NCBI GenBank assembly: GCA_038373865.1
Contig: JAXGGA010002156.1
Coordinates: forward strand, 38,501-102,500
Reading direction: 5' to 3'
Length of the DNA stretch: 64,000 nt
Origin: Uloborus plumipes
Taxonomy: Eukaryota; Arthropoda; Arachnida; Araneae; Uloboridae
The position numbers and the translations under genes were made by a program. The notes under the pieces were generated by a model, which made no database searches, was not told the DNA's origin, and was given only the letters and a program-made list of their open reading frames with translations. This document shows, in pieces, positions 23,651-34,049 of this stretch (the first letter of the stretch is position 1; every line of letters starts with the position of its first letter).

Positions 23651-24778
23651 CACCGGTATTCTCCACGCCGTTTTAACCGACGCTTAAGTTTTAAGCGAGG
23701 TTTAACACGAGGCTGCAAAAAAAAGCGTATTCTCCAGTCCGCCTTGGCGAAAAGATGCGTCACAACACGCTCTTTTTTGAGCTTCGCTTGGGCCCCCGAC
23801 TTCGGCGGTTTAAGCGTGGGTCAAGCGTAGATTTCCTTCCCATCATCCTTTTCTCGTAAACAAACATGGACGCCAGTCGTTTGGATCGTATAGAAAATTT
23901 TGAGTTGGACTTATTTGAGGAACAAAACAAGACTCAGAATCAGTTAAAATGAAAAATATTTCGCGAACTAATTTTAAAAAAGCCATTAAAATGCAGAATA
24001 AACCAGCAAATAAAACAAGCTGCAAAATAACGTAAAAAATTGATAGAATTGAATGCCAAGTTGTAAAATAGTCGCCAACAAATTAACTTTTAATATTGTC
24101 TTTATTTATTCTCCGAACAGTTTTCTTTCGCAACGGAGATAACACAAGGGTTGCCGTAAATCTTAGATGGCCCAATTCTCGCCAAGCGAAAATTTTACTG
24201 GTCAGAAGACAATGTGACGTAAAATTAAGCTTGTGATTATTTTTTCTTAAAAACACGAACGAAATATTATGTTTTAATTGATTGTTTATGACTTGGAATT
24301 TTCCCAGCAAAAGTGCGGCGGAGAGTATAATTACTATGCTCAGCCCCTGAATGCTAGACACCACAGAGTGCAACCACTCAATTATGCGTTTATATTTTTT
24401 GTAATCTGTTAGGCTCAATAATAGTACTTCTATTTTGATAGCTGTAAAGTTGCTCTTTTGAGTCATCGTATTATTTATTTTACGAAAGATTCAAATAGAA
24501 GATTAAAGATATAGAAGCACGCTTCGCATAAAATGAGATAAACAAACAAAATCAAGCGGTTAAGGATGCAGTTAACAAATAGAAAATGTCACGTGAATCA
24601 TTGTAGCCAATGGTGACTGCCGTTTCATTTTGACTTCAATTAACACTCCGATCTCTTAAGCCGCCCTTGAAACGACTTGGAGAATACGCAAAACGTTTAA
24701 TACGAGTTTTAGCTTAACACCGGTTTTGGATAACTCGAGTGTTAACTTCGCGTTGAGATGGCATTGAGAATACGGCCG
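23651..24778. mobile_element. Harbinger-like non-autonomous element, about 1.13 kb
   Basis: Left CACCGGTATTCTCC and right, inverted, CGGCCGTATTCTCAATGCC, flanked by TAA on both sides (23648-23650 and 24779-24781). The matching unit at 27219 reads straight through (AGAATAAATGAAG), so the boundaries are clear. TAA target duplications are typical of PIF/Harbinger. A 127-residue minus-strand frame (24083-24466) shows no domain I know. Confidence 0.75.
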
Positions 24779-25080
24779 TAAGTGAAGTAGAGATACGAGA
24801 TTTGAAGAAAGAAGTAAGAGGAATATCTCCAAGTGAAATACGATAAAAGCCAAACTAGCCTCTAAGTCGATAACAGCTAGGTTAATTTGCAAATTACGGA
24901 TTTCCAATGACGTAAACTAATGACTTAGTACACTATTTTAGTTTGAGAAATCTGTTTATCTTGGTTAAAAGCTTGTTTTACTTAAATGCCTATCAACAGG
25001 TGAAATAATCTGTATTATCACAAAAAAGTTGCCTCAATTTACTTTGACAAAATTTAGAGATACCATGCTAATGTAAAATA

Positions 25081-26044
25081 CAGGGTGTCCACTCCTATCG
25101 TGGACCAATAGCTAATTTCTTAACCGTTAGAGATAAGCATATAGTTCATTTAGGAAAACATCTCTAAATTACGAAAGAAATTTTGGGTCTATTCAATGTT
25201 TTTCAAAAAATCAAATTTTGAAAGAGTTACGAAATTTAGATTTTTATACAGCCCCCCAGTCCTATCAATCATATTTAGTAAAACATTCTTGACACTGTAA
25301 CGTTTAAAACTAAAAAAAAAAAAATACTGTTCTACCCCAAAAATTGACCGAGTTATGACGTTTTGAAAAATCAAAATTTTGCATTATTTCATGACGTCAT
25401 CGAGAGATCGATCCACCGATGACGTCATGAAATAATGCAAAATCTTGATTTTTCAAAACGTCATAACTCGGTCAATTTTTGGGGTAGAACAGTATTTTTT
25501 TTTTTTAGTTTTAAACGTTACAGTGTCAAGAATGTTTTACTAAATATGATTGATAGGACTGGGGGGCTGTATAAAAATCTGGGGCCGTGGTGGCCCGATC
25601 GGTAAGGCATCGGACTCGTGTCCGGAGGGACCCGGGTTCGATCCCAGCCGATCAAAGATCCACCGCCTTGATTAATGGTGGCTGGGAGGCGTTAAAAATG
25701 TCGTGGTCACAAAGTCCTCCAAGTGAAACGATACCTCTGGGGGTGCTGGGCCTAGGGTTTGCTCGACCCTAGGTTCTGGTTCAAAATTAAGAACAGAGCG
25801 CCCTTCAGGGCCCTATCCCGGTTAAACCACGAAGCTGTGGTAGGTACGGGGGACCCTGGAGGTGTGAAATGAAATGTATAAAAATCTAAATTTCGTAACT
25901 CTTTCAAAATTTGATTTTTTGAAAAACATTGAATAGACCCAAAATTCCTTTCGTAATTTGGAAAATTTTTCCCAAATAAACTATATGCTTATCTCTAACG
26001 GTTAAGAAATTAGCTATTAGTCCACGATAGGAGTGGACACCCTG
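25081..26044. mobile_element. Palindromic TA-flanked MITE, copy 2, interrupted by a SINE
   Basis: The same element as 20892-21540 with TA on both sides. It contains two TGACGTCA palindromes around AGAGATCGATCCACC. A SINE at 25581-25874 lies in the right arm. Without it and its 13-bp duplication the length is about 657 bp. Confidence 0.9.
25581..25874 (+). mobile_element. tRNA-derived SINE, copy 2
   Basis: Perfect 13-bp duplication TGTATAAAAATCT (25568-25580 and 25875-25887). The head reads GGGGCCGTGGTGGCCCGATC, with an A-box-like TGGCCCGATCGG and a B box at 25635-25644 (GGTTCGATCC), as in tRNA genes read by RNA polymerase III. The body continues to a short GTGAAATGAAA tail. The sister MITEs at 20892 and 27523 lack it, so the insertion is younger than the array duplication. 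Confidence 0.95.
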
Positions 26045-26833
26045 TATATTATCAACTGGAGAAACTGTCTGTTTAAAGCATAAAAAAAGCTGAAATCGAG
26101 AATACTGCCCATTAACTCCTACTTTTGTTTATTTTAAAGTTAATATACAGTTTTGGTACAATTTATGCTCTTAAGACTTGGGAGAGTAAAGATATTTTTA
26201 AAAGTTTGTGTCAAAATAAATTGTTTGGAGACGCTTCTTCAATGCTCATAAATGTTTCATGCATCATCCCAAACAAGGTGCAAGTGAGTGCGAGCTTAAG
26301 TTTTCCCAACTCATCTCTGCATATCACCCGCAAGAAAACCAAAGTACTTATACTTTAAAAAAAAAGAAAAGAAAAGAATCAGTGAAATAGAGATACGAGA
26401 TTTGAAGAAAGAAGTAAGAGGACTATCTCTAAGTGAAATACGATGAAAGATAGCCGGACTATCCTTCAAGTCGATTATAACGATAAATTATTTACAAGTT
26501 AATGGTTTTCAATTACTTAAATTATTGATTCAGTAGACTATTTTACATTTTGGTAGAGCTGTTAATCTTGTTTAAGTCGAAAAACGATCAATAAGTAAAA
26601 TGATCTGTATTATCGCAAAAAATTAGCCTCAGTTGCCTGTGGCCAAGCACATTGATAAAATTTAGGGATATTAAGCTAATGCAAACACTAACAACTGAGA
26701 AATTGCGAGTTGCCAACAGGAAAAGTAAGTTAAACTAGGGAATATTACCCGTGTACTCCTATTTTAAACTTTTCAACTATTGAGATTGTTTTTAAAATTT
26801 AATATACAGTCTTGATACAATTTATACGCTTAA

Positions 26834-27013
26834 GGCAGGAATTCAAGTGAAACACCATTGCAATCGCTTCGAGGCAATCGCAAATTGCAATCGCTACTGG
26901 AAGTAGTATTACATTAGAATCGCATCTCGCAGCGATTGCAACTTATCCAAATTTGGGAATTTGCAATTGCATTGGTGAGTTGCGATCGTCTGTGTTTCAC
27001 TTGAATTCCTGCC
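26834..27013. mobile_element. 180-bp MITE, copy 2
   Basis: The same as 23261-23440: GGCAGGAATTCAAGTG with its inverse at the right end, flanked by TTAA and TTAG. Its shared position in units 4 and 6 shows that it was copied with the array, not inserted twice. Confidence 0.88.
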
Positions 27014-27522
27014 TTAGACTTGGAAGGGTGTTGATATTTCAAAAAGTTTACTTCAAAATAAGTTGTTTGGAGACACTTCTTCAATACTCATAAATGTTTC
27101 ATGTATCATCCCAAACAAGATGCAAGTAAGTGCGAGCTTAAGTTTTCACAACTCATCTCTGCATATCACCCGCAAGAAAACCAAAGACAAACTTAGACAG
27201 CTTAGACTATGAAAAAAGAATAAATGAAGTAGAGATACGAGATTTGAAGAAAGAAGTAAGAGGAATATCTCCAAGTGAAATACGATAAAAGCCAGACTAG
27301 CCTCTAAGTCGATAACAGCTAGGTTAATTTGCAAATTACGGATTTCCAATGACGTAAACTAATGACTTAGTACACTATTTTAGTTTGAGAAATCTGTTTA
27401 TCTTGGTTAAAAGCTTGTTTTACTTAAATGCCTATCAACAGGTGAAATAATCTGTATTATCACAAAAAAGTTGCCTCAATTTACTTTCACAAAATTTAGA
27501 GATACCATGCTAATGTAAAATA

Positions 27523-28173
27523 CAGGGTGTCCACTCCTATCGTGGACCAATAGCTAATTTCTTAACCGTTAGAGATAAGCATATAGTTCATTTAGGAAAA
27601 CATCTCTAAATTACGAAAGAAATTTTGGGTCTATTCAATGTTTTTCAAAAAATCAAATTTTGAAAGAGTTACGAAATTTAGATTTTTATACAGCCCCCCA
27701 GTCCTATCAATCATATTTAGTAAAACATTCTTGACACTGTAACGTTTAAAACTAAAAAAAAAAATACTGTTCTACCCCAAAAATTGACCGAGTTATGACG
27801 TTTTGAAAAATCAAAATTTTGCATTATTTCATGACGTCATCGAGAGATCGATCCACCGATGACGTCATGAAATAATGCAAAATCTTGATTTTTCAAAACG
27901 TCATAACTCGGTCAATTTTTGGGGTAGAACAGTAATTTTTTTTTTAGTTTTAAACGTTACAGTGTCAAGAATGTTTTACTAAATATGATTGATAGGACTG
28001 AGGGGCTGTATAAAAATCTAAATTTCGTAACTCTTTAATTTGATTTTTTGAAAAACATTGAATAGACCCAAAATTCCTTTCGTAATTTGGAAAATTTTTC
28101 CCAAATAAACTATATGCTTATCTCTAACGGTTAAGAAATTAGCTATTAGTCCACGATAGGAGTGGATACCCTG
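27523..28173. mobile_element. Palindromic TA-flanked MITE, copy 3
   Basis: A 651-bp palindrome with the CAGGGTGTCCACTCC terminus, TA flanks and the same two TGACGTCA sites at the centre. It is closer to copy 2 than to copy 1 (shared GGTAGAACAGTA and ATCGATCCACCGATG). The right terminus has one change (GGATACCCTG). Confidence 0.9.
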
Positions 28174-28388
28174 TATATTATCAACTGGAGAATTTGTCTG
28201 TTTAAAGCAGAAAAAAAGCTGAAATCGAGAATACTGCCCATTAACTCCTACTTTTGTTTATTTTGAAGTTAATATACAGTTTTGGTACAATTTATGCTCT
28301 TAAGACTTGGGAGAGTAAAGATATTTTTAAAAGTTTGTGTCAAAATAAATTGTTTGGAGACGCTTCTTCAATGCTCATAAATGTTCAA

Positions 28389-29434
28389 TCGAAGCTGATC
28401 ATTGCTCAGCTTCTGTACAGCTAAATTGTATCTATGCTATCTAGTACTGTAATCGAGAAACAAAAATATGGTTAGATTTATAATAAGAGTTCATTACTTT
28501 TCGCTTTCTGTTGTACAATTTTGTCTTATATTTTACATATAAGCGGACGCACACTAAAATAAAAGCTTTGCGGAAAGGATTAAAAGAAAAAGTGTTCAAA
28601 AACAGACATTATGATGAATGGAGTAGAAGTTTTTGAGACCCATAATCACCAAAGGAATTCATTCAAAAGCCACAGTTGAAATCTTACAGTTTGATAAAAT
28701 AATAGGTATCAAATAAACTCTACGTTGGAAGTTTTGTTGCCTCTAAAGTATATACGTATTTGATGTTGGCACAAAAAATTTAATATTTTTATACTGGTTT
28801 AGAATTGACAATGATACGTTACATTTCTTAAGGGCAATTTTTTTGTACGTTAATGAAAAACTACGCATAAAAAATACTTAACTAATAAGAACCGCTTTTA
28901 CACGCATTCTGAGAAACTATTTTAATACGCTTTTATTAGTTTCACATGTGGGTTTGCTTACTTGTTTATTTGTTTGTATGTGTATTTGTACCTCTGTAAG
29001 AAAGATAAAATTCACGTTCTTTACAAGTATAAAAACAATGTATTTAATACTATTATTAGTACAAAAGGCTAAACTATATTACATGTTGATGTATTATAAG
29101 TGTTCCAGTTGTTTGTATGTAACTTTGAACTATGATAAAATGCAACTGATTAGTCATACTTGATTAAATGTAATATTGTATATAAATTATAATTTAATCT
29201 AAGAGCGTATATTTTTTAAAACTATATTTTAAATTGTTTAAAATTAAATTTAAATGTTTACACAAAAAAAAAACAATATGCTAAAGTTTTTTTCCCTCTT
29301 ATAGAATTGTGTAAAAGATTTCAGTGTCTTTCAGACCTAGTTTTATATCTACATATTGCTAACATTCTTTCATGTGCCACCAGGGTTGTTGTTGTTATCT
29401 TGTGTCAGCTATACTAGACAGCAACTTAAGTAGA
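28389..29434. repeat. Unassigned stretch with a dispersed repeat at 28915-29150
   Basis: GATAAAATTCACGTTCTTT, TATTTAATACTATTATTA and CTAAACTATATTA in this stretch reappear in order at 58800-59075. There is no coding signature. The remainder (28389-28900) shows nothing I can assign. Confidence 0.6.
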
Positions 29435-29594
29435 CAATAACGTCACTACGCGCGAAGCCAATAAGAGCTCACAATCAGTCAGCGATCTCCTCTAATTCGC
29501 CAAATAGGCTGTGACGTTTCCTCTAGCTCATTTTCCATAGGCTAACGTCACGCTGACGTCACGACGTTAGTGTCAAGAAGCCTTGCAGTGTAGT
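29435..29594. repeat. About 145-bp dispersed repeat, copy 2
   Basis: Partner of 15878-16022 (CAGTCAGCGATCTCCT, TAGGCTGTGACGTTTC, CATAGGCTAACGTC, GCTGACGTCACGACG). Confidence 0.75.
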
Positions 29595-29911
29595 TTAGGC
29601 CGGCACAAGACAATAGCAACGGATGAGGAACCCGTAACCTCCCAGGTAGCACAAAAAACGTTTAAACGTTTTATAAACGTTTTTAATCGGTTGTAACAAC
29701 GTTAATAACCATTTTACAACCTTTAAAAAACGAAGTGTGCTACTTGGGCTCCCCATCCGAAGTCGACTTCTCTGACCGCTAGACAGCTTCAGACATGCTT
29801 CAGACATTTGTCAGCATCTCGAAAATTCATCAACTTACCAATGGGTATACGTGGTTGCAGAAGCCATAACCTGAGATTTACAAGGCCAGCACGTAACCAC
29901 TGCGCCACCAT
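29595..29911 (-). repeat. Probable tRNA-type SINE fragments split by a MITE
   Basis: On the minus strand, 29911-29850 starts TGGTGGCGCAGTGGTTACGT, an A-box-like tRNA head. A second piece (about 29790-29749) reads GTCTAGCGGTCAGAGAAGTC. After the MITE at 29641-29748, it continues with GAGGTTACGGGTTCCTCATC, resembling a B box. These are decayed tRNA-derived elements, different from the family at 18266, 25581 and 58032. Confidence 0.4.
29641..29748. repeat. 108-bp CCCAGGTAG MITE, copy 2
   Basis: CCCAGGTAGCACAAAAAACG at the left and GAAGTGTGCTACTTGGG at the right. The best-preserved copy of the family. Confidence 0.9.
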
Positions 29912-30315
29912 GCAGATAGTTCCGCCTTTTTTTTATTTTTTTTTAAATACAAATTTGGTTTCTAGTTTCTTTTTGCTTCATCTGCATTTTTTAGTTCTTC
30001 AACTGCTCCTAAACATTTTTAGTGAAGCACATAAAACATGAATTTATATGTATAATAATATTAATTTATATTAGAAAAACATTGTTACATGCAAACCAGA
30101 CTGCTTTCCTTCCTCGCAAGAAAAGTTACTTTCATCGAATCTCCGGCGGAGAGCAAATCGATCACTTACCAGTCTTTTTTTTTCGATTTGTTTATTTCCT
30201 TTCTCCATTTTCCGTTCCTTGTGACTATCCTTAGCGTTATGTTCATTCAAATTCCTCACTAATTTTTCTTTAAAAAATGGCAAATGCATATCGCTTTTTT
30301 CATAGTTTGTACTTA

Positions 30316-30755
30316 AGGCTCCTATAAGAGGGGAGCTGACTCATCCGACATTTTGGTTCCAAAACGGTGGGCGTGGAACCAATGGTATCTGTACTCAAGT
30401 CGCATGGAAGAAAAGTGGAAGCTAAGTTTGAATTGTAGTCGCATAGATGATATTTGACTATTTTTGTCTGTATGACAAAAACATTTCATAAACTCAGGCT
30501 TAAAACAAGTGCAATATGAAAATAGACCCAATTTCATGAAACATTTCCCAATAAACTGTTTTTAAATTCGAGAAAAATGTTATATTTTTTAATTTACCCA
30601 ATATGGTGCTTTATCCAACTAATCATAAGTTATTTTACGCCACAGCAACCAGGTATAATACTAATGTATTTCAAATACCTGTAACAGGGCTGAAACCAAG
30701 AATGCCTTGGAACCAAAATGTCGGACAAGTCAGCTTGTCCTCTAAAGGAGCTCTA
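30316..30755. mobile_element. MULE-like MITE, 440 bp
   Basis: Left end AGGCTCCTATAAGAGG followed by AGCTGACTCATCCGAC. The right end inverted reads TAGAGCTCCTTTAGAGGACA, then AGCTGACTTGTCCGAC and a shared ATTTTGGTTCC. The terminal inverted repeat is therefore about 50 bp. A perfect 10-bp direct repeat TTTGTACTTA flanks it (30306-30315 and 30756-30765). Duplications of 9-11 bp are the mark of Mutator-like elements. Confidence 0.85.
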
Positions 30756-30765
30756 TTTGTACTTA

Positions 30766-32508
30766 CCGAAGTTTTGTTTCTTAATCATTCTTCTTTATTA
30801 ATATTCATCAAAAAAAAACTTTTTTTTCTCAAGTTTTTTTCCACCAATTTTATCCTTTTTGAACGCTCTGCAGTGATTCCTTTCCTTACTTATCATACAC
30901 TTTTTTTTTTTGCAGTCGACGTTCTTTTATGCCTTGATTTATCTGTCTGTCTCTTTTTTTCTGTCGTCTTAACCTTTACAGAAGAAGATGTGCCTTTCTG
31001 CACTTTATTACTTTATATTATCATTGTTGTCGATCAGAGATAGAGATTTTTTAACGATAGTATTTAGCTTTTTGTGCTTTGTTGTAGTTTCTTGACGTTT
31101 TGAGCTCAACTTGTATGTATATTACGCTAATGAAAAAAAAGAAAACCTAGCAACATTTAAATTCCTTTTTTTTTTTCAATTACAGCAAATGAGTACAAAA
31201 AAATATTTATTTTTCTTAGAAAATTAAGACAAAATGTAAAAAAACGAAATAAGTATAAATTAATGAGTTTGTTTTTAAGAAATATAATTTGTAATATCAT
31301 TAGTTCAAATTTTTTAACATTAGTTTTAAGCGTTTTTCTTGTAAATGTATTTTCCGTATTTTATCGTTGAGTTGAATGTTTTTTATTACTAAATTTGCAA
31401 AAGAAGTTAATTAACATTTTAATCAACGCCTTCGTTGGTATTAGTCCTATGATGTTTCGACCCAACTGAATAAATCTATGCAAACTTCTGATTTGTTTCT
31501 CTCGAATTAAATTGTAGCTTTCACTCGCTTTGAAGAAATACTTAGATTCGCCATTGACTGATAATAAAACGATTTAAAGGAGATAACGGCAACCGGTGAT
31601 ATGGTGAAATCAATAAAAATTCTTGATTCTTCCAAAATAAATGAGATGCATAATTGAATTGATAAGTATCACACCTGCATCAACATACCAAAATATGTGA
31701 ATGAATTAAAAACTTGCAATTTGGGAGCAATGCAAACCATACTCTGTAGTTTAAGAAGCAGAAAATTTTGGTCACAAGAAAACAGCATAGCTTCAAGAAT
31801 ACTGCATGAAACTAACGGTAAGAAGGATAACTATAAAGTCCTGACACCAAATTTAAATCAGGAAAATGCTTCTATCTTCATAGTAAGAAACACCATAACT
31901 GGGAAAGTTTATATTTTCCAAGAAGCGTATCATCTGAAAAAAATGTGCTTCTTTAAACTCGGAAATTTCGCTTGATTTCGAATGGCTAATTGGTCAGAAT
32001 CGCATGATACATGTCATTGTACGTATTAGATTAATAACCAAAATCAGTTTTGTGAGTTTGAGATCTTCTTACTAACCAAGTAAAAAGTTACAGGAGTTTT
32101 GAAGGGTAAGAATTAGTCAGAAATATCACTTCATTGAGATTTTAAACTAACACGGAAGTGCATTTAGATTGGAGTTAGGGTTTTCGTATTAAAAGTTTAT
32201 ACTATTCAGCAACTTTTAACCTGTAAATTCAAGAATTTTTAGGGAATAAATAAATACTGAGAAATTTTACAGAAGCATTTAAGTTAAAATTTTTACTTAC
32301 GATGTCAGTGTCATGAACAATTCTTACCATTTGCCGAAATTTGCGAGTGATCCATGCTTTTTTAAAATTATTTTGACTCTCATTAAAATATATCAATGTA
32401 TCGATTCATGTGGGGTTATTATTTGCAGGACATGTGATCAGCGTCAATGGTCAACAAAATTGATTGTTGTAAAATAAATATTAAGAGTTTATACGACACA
32501 ACGCTCAC
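30766..32508. other. Intronic stretch, nothing assignable
   Basis: T-rich low-complexity sequence to about 31400, then ordinary intron sequence. A 92-residue plus-strand frame at 31697-31975 has no recognisable motif and no other support. Confidence 0.5.
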
Positions 32509-32552
32509 CTTAATGAGAGAAGCAGATTCAAACTTATCAGAAGCTATTGCAT
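32509..32552 (-). pseudogene. Copied 3' tip of alkaline phosphatase exon A
   Basis: The minus strand reads AIASDKFESASLIK followed by a GTGAGC donor. Exon A ends ELAFDKFEYVALAK followed by GTGAGT. The frame and a plausible donor are kept, but the upstream body of the exon, with the metal-binding motif, is absent. It therefore looks like a short duplicated piece of exon plus intron flank, not a second exon. Residues have drifted (YVALAK to SASLIK). Confidence 0.7.
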
Positions 32553-32693
32553 AGCTTATCATAAGTTGAAATTGACAGTAGTAAGTAATTATAGGTTTGT
32601 TCAGATGGAAAAGTACTAAATGATACTGTTGGTCTTTTAAATGAAGACTATTAAAATATTCGTGATAAGCCTGAGCACTAAGTAACCTAAAGG

Positions 32694-32806
32694 TTCCTTG
32701 TTCCCAGAATTTCTGTGGCCGTCACGAGACCCAGGACTTGACAGTGTCCTTGAGTTTGTCGTTCGAGATGAAGCGCTTTCCTTTCAGATGCTTGAGCTAA
32801 AAACAA
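32694..32806 (-). pseudogene. mariner transposase C-terminal fragment, inverted
   Basis: The minus strand reads KHLKGKRFISNDKLKDTVKS, then WVS, a stop, and a frame that continues RPQKFWEQGT. This is the end of mariner-type transposases (KKHLxGKRFxxDxELKxAVxxWxxxxPxxFFxxGI). It lies head to head with the plus-strand relic that follows, so part of a mariner copy is inverted here. Confidence 0.8.
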
Positions 32807-32829
32807 TTTCTTGAGCACAGAAAAACCAC

Positions 32830-33665
32830 TAACTCTAATGTGTACTCTGGGACATTTTAAAACCTGCGCAGATTCATCAAGAACAAACGATCTGGGCTGC
32901 TCACTAAAAATGTGGTTCTGCTCCATGATAACGAGTGTCCACACGTCTCTCGGGTTACCGACGCGACACTGGCCAAGTTTAACCCGTTTGTGCCCAGTAG
33001 CCTAAAAACGGGAAGCTTGTTCGTTACTGCATACAAAAACCTGCAATGGGTATATCATTTTACTAAAGCTATTTTTCACAAGTTAAATAGTCCTTCTTCT
33101 TGAGAAAACCAGTTAGAGCCACTATTTGGACATCAGAGTTTATTTATTGACAGCTATTTTCAGACAAATCAGTCAAGCAACGATCCAGCATGGGTAGCCA
33201 CAGAAAGTAAGTTTTTTTGCGAACTTATTTTTCATAAAACTTAACTATTTTAAAATGATTTGCTTAAAATTGATTAGAGATGCCTTCTGTAACGTTACTT
33301 TGCAAAAGTAAAGTCAAGTAAGGTCGTATTTTGCTCACATATCTGCAAAATATCCCATAAACAGGACGTTAAATAACTTAATAAATATGGCAACGGCGAA
33401 CTTTTTTAAGCCTAAAATGTATGTAAACCACTCCAAGTAAGAGTTTTAAGCAGATAAAAATTGAAAAACAAATTGTTAAAAAAAACTTAATGGGCATAAA
33501 TGGGTTAAGTTGGATCAGCTTGAACATCCGCCCTATCGCCTGGACATGTCACCCTGCGAATTCTATGAGTTTAATCCTTTCAAAAAGCATCTAAAAGGGA
33601 AGCGCATCATCTTGGACAAAAACTCAAGGAAGCTGTAAAGTACTTGGTCTAGTCACAGCCACTGA
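32830..33665 (+). pseudogene. mariner transposase catalytic-domain relic, split
   Basis: From about 32876 the plus strand reads KNKRSGLLTKN and VVLLHDNECPHVSRVTDATL. The HDN motif contains the second catalytic Asp of mariner transposases. After an inserted element (32983-33503), it resumes LDQLEHPPYRLDMSPCEFYE and FKKHLKGKR. HPPYSPDxSPCDF holds the last catalytic Asp, which is Glu here. AKF-KLDQLEHPPY is continuous once the insertion and one TTAA are discounted. Later frameshifts and stops end the reading. Inactive. Confidence 0.85.
32983..33503. mobile_element. TTAA-type (piggyBac-like) MITE inside the mariner relic
   Basis: Left CCCGTTTGTGCCC and right GGGCATAAATGGG, flanked by TTAA (32979-32982 and 33504-33507), 521 bp. 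The mariner reading closes exactly across it. Non-coding. The ends resemble but do not equal the 9661/52170/63108 family. Confidence 0.88.
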
Positions 33666-33828
33666 AATTCTGAAACAAGGAAAGTTTTAGTTAGTTAATA
33701 AGTAGGAGCGTTGTGCTCAGGTCTATGATGAAGATTATTAGCAATGTGTTCATTTAGAACCACAGTACCGTTTGGTCCCTCTTCATTTCAACAACCTATA
33801 TTGCTACTTTATATGGCATGACACTCAC

Positions 33829-34049
33829 CTTGGCGAGAGCAACATATTCAAACTTATCAAAAGCCAATTCGCTTTCTTCTCCTGTTTGACCTTTCTTTTG
33901 ACCTCTAAGGATTCTGGCCGTGGTAACTGTGGTTAAGCCCATCCCGTCTCCAATGAATAAAATGATGTTCTTGGCAACGTTATAGTTCCTGTCGTCTTCT
34001 AAATTCTTCAAAAGTTGGTTCTTAGCTTGCTGGTACCAGTACCACCGAT
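33829..34049 (-). CDS. Alkaline phosphatase, internal exon A (metal-site exon)
   Basis: This 221-base exon encodes 73 residues after a split codon: RWYWYQQAKNQLLKNLEDD, then NVAKNIILFIGDGMGLTTVT, TARILRGQ and ELAFDKFEYVALAK. NVAKNIILFIGDGMG is the N-terminal signature of animal alkaline phosphatases, and its first Asp binds the Zn2 and Mg ions. The acceptor is TTTCGCAG at 34051-34050. The donor GTGAGT starts at 33828, in phase 0 after Lys. The exon enters in phase 1, so an earlier exon must supply the start codon, signal peptide and first mature residues. I did not find it in 34050-64000 with confidence. The protein is probably secreted or GPI-anchored by family, but neither terminus is visible here. 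Confidence 0.96.

Larger units (their letters stand above)
19455..28388. repeat. Tandem array: seven about 645-bp units in two-unit higher-order repeats
   Basis: Units start near 19455, 20084, 20734, 22031, 24927, 26528 and 27370, at a motif like CTATTTTA..TTGGTAGAGCTGTTAATCTT. Each also holds CCCAAACAAGGTGCAAG and CATATCACCCGCAAGAAA. Raw lengths vary (630, 650, 1297, 2896, 1601, 842 and 1019), but subtracting the inserted elements gives about 630-657 for all complete units. Two alternating types occur: odd units have AGCCGGA.TATCC.TCAAGTCG and even units have AGCCA.ACTA..CCTCTAAGTCG. Units 3, 5 and 7 share the palindromic TA-element, and units 4 and 6 share the 180-bp MITE. The last unit is truncated. 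No conserved coding frame. Confidence 0.9.

Noticed and set aside
24083..24466. 127-residue minus-strand frame inside the Harbinger-like element
   Set aside because: No DDE nuclease or Myb-like motif recognised. Kept only as a note under the element.
25632..25645. tRNA gene signal (GGTTCGATCC B box)
   Set aside because: Part of a SINE with a target-site duplication. There is no complete cloverleaf gene.
25587..25772. Open frame MVARSVRHRT in GC-rich sequence
   Set aside because: It lies wholly in the tRNA-derived SINE. The same applies to the frames at 18475-18732 and 57927-58220.
30603..31043. Longest plus-strand open frame, 146 residues
   Set aside because: It starts inside the MULE-like MITE and continues through T-rich sequence giving Phe/Leu runs. 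No motif or paralog, no exon-like composition.
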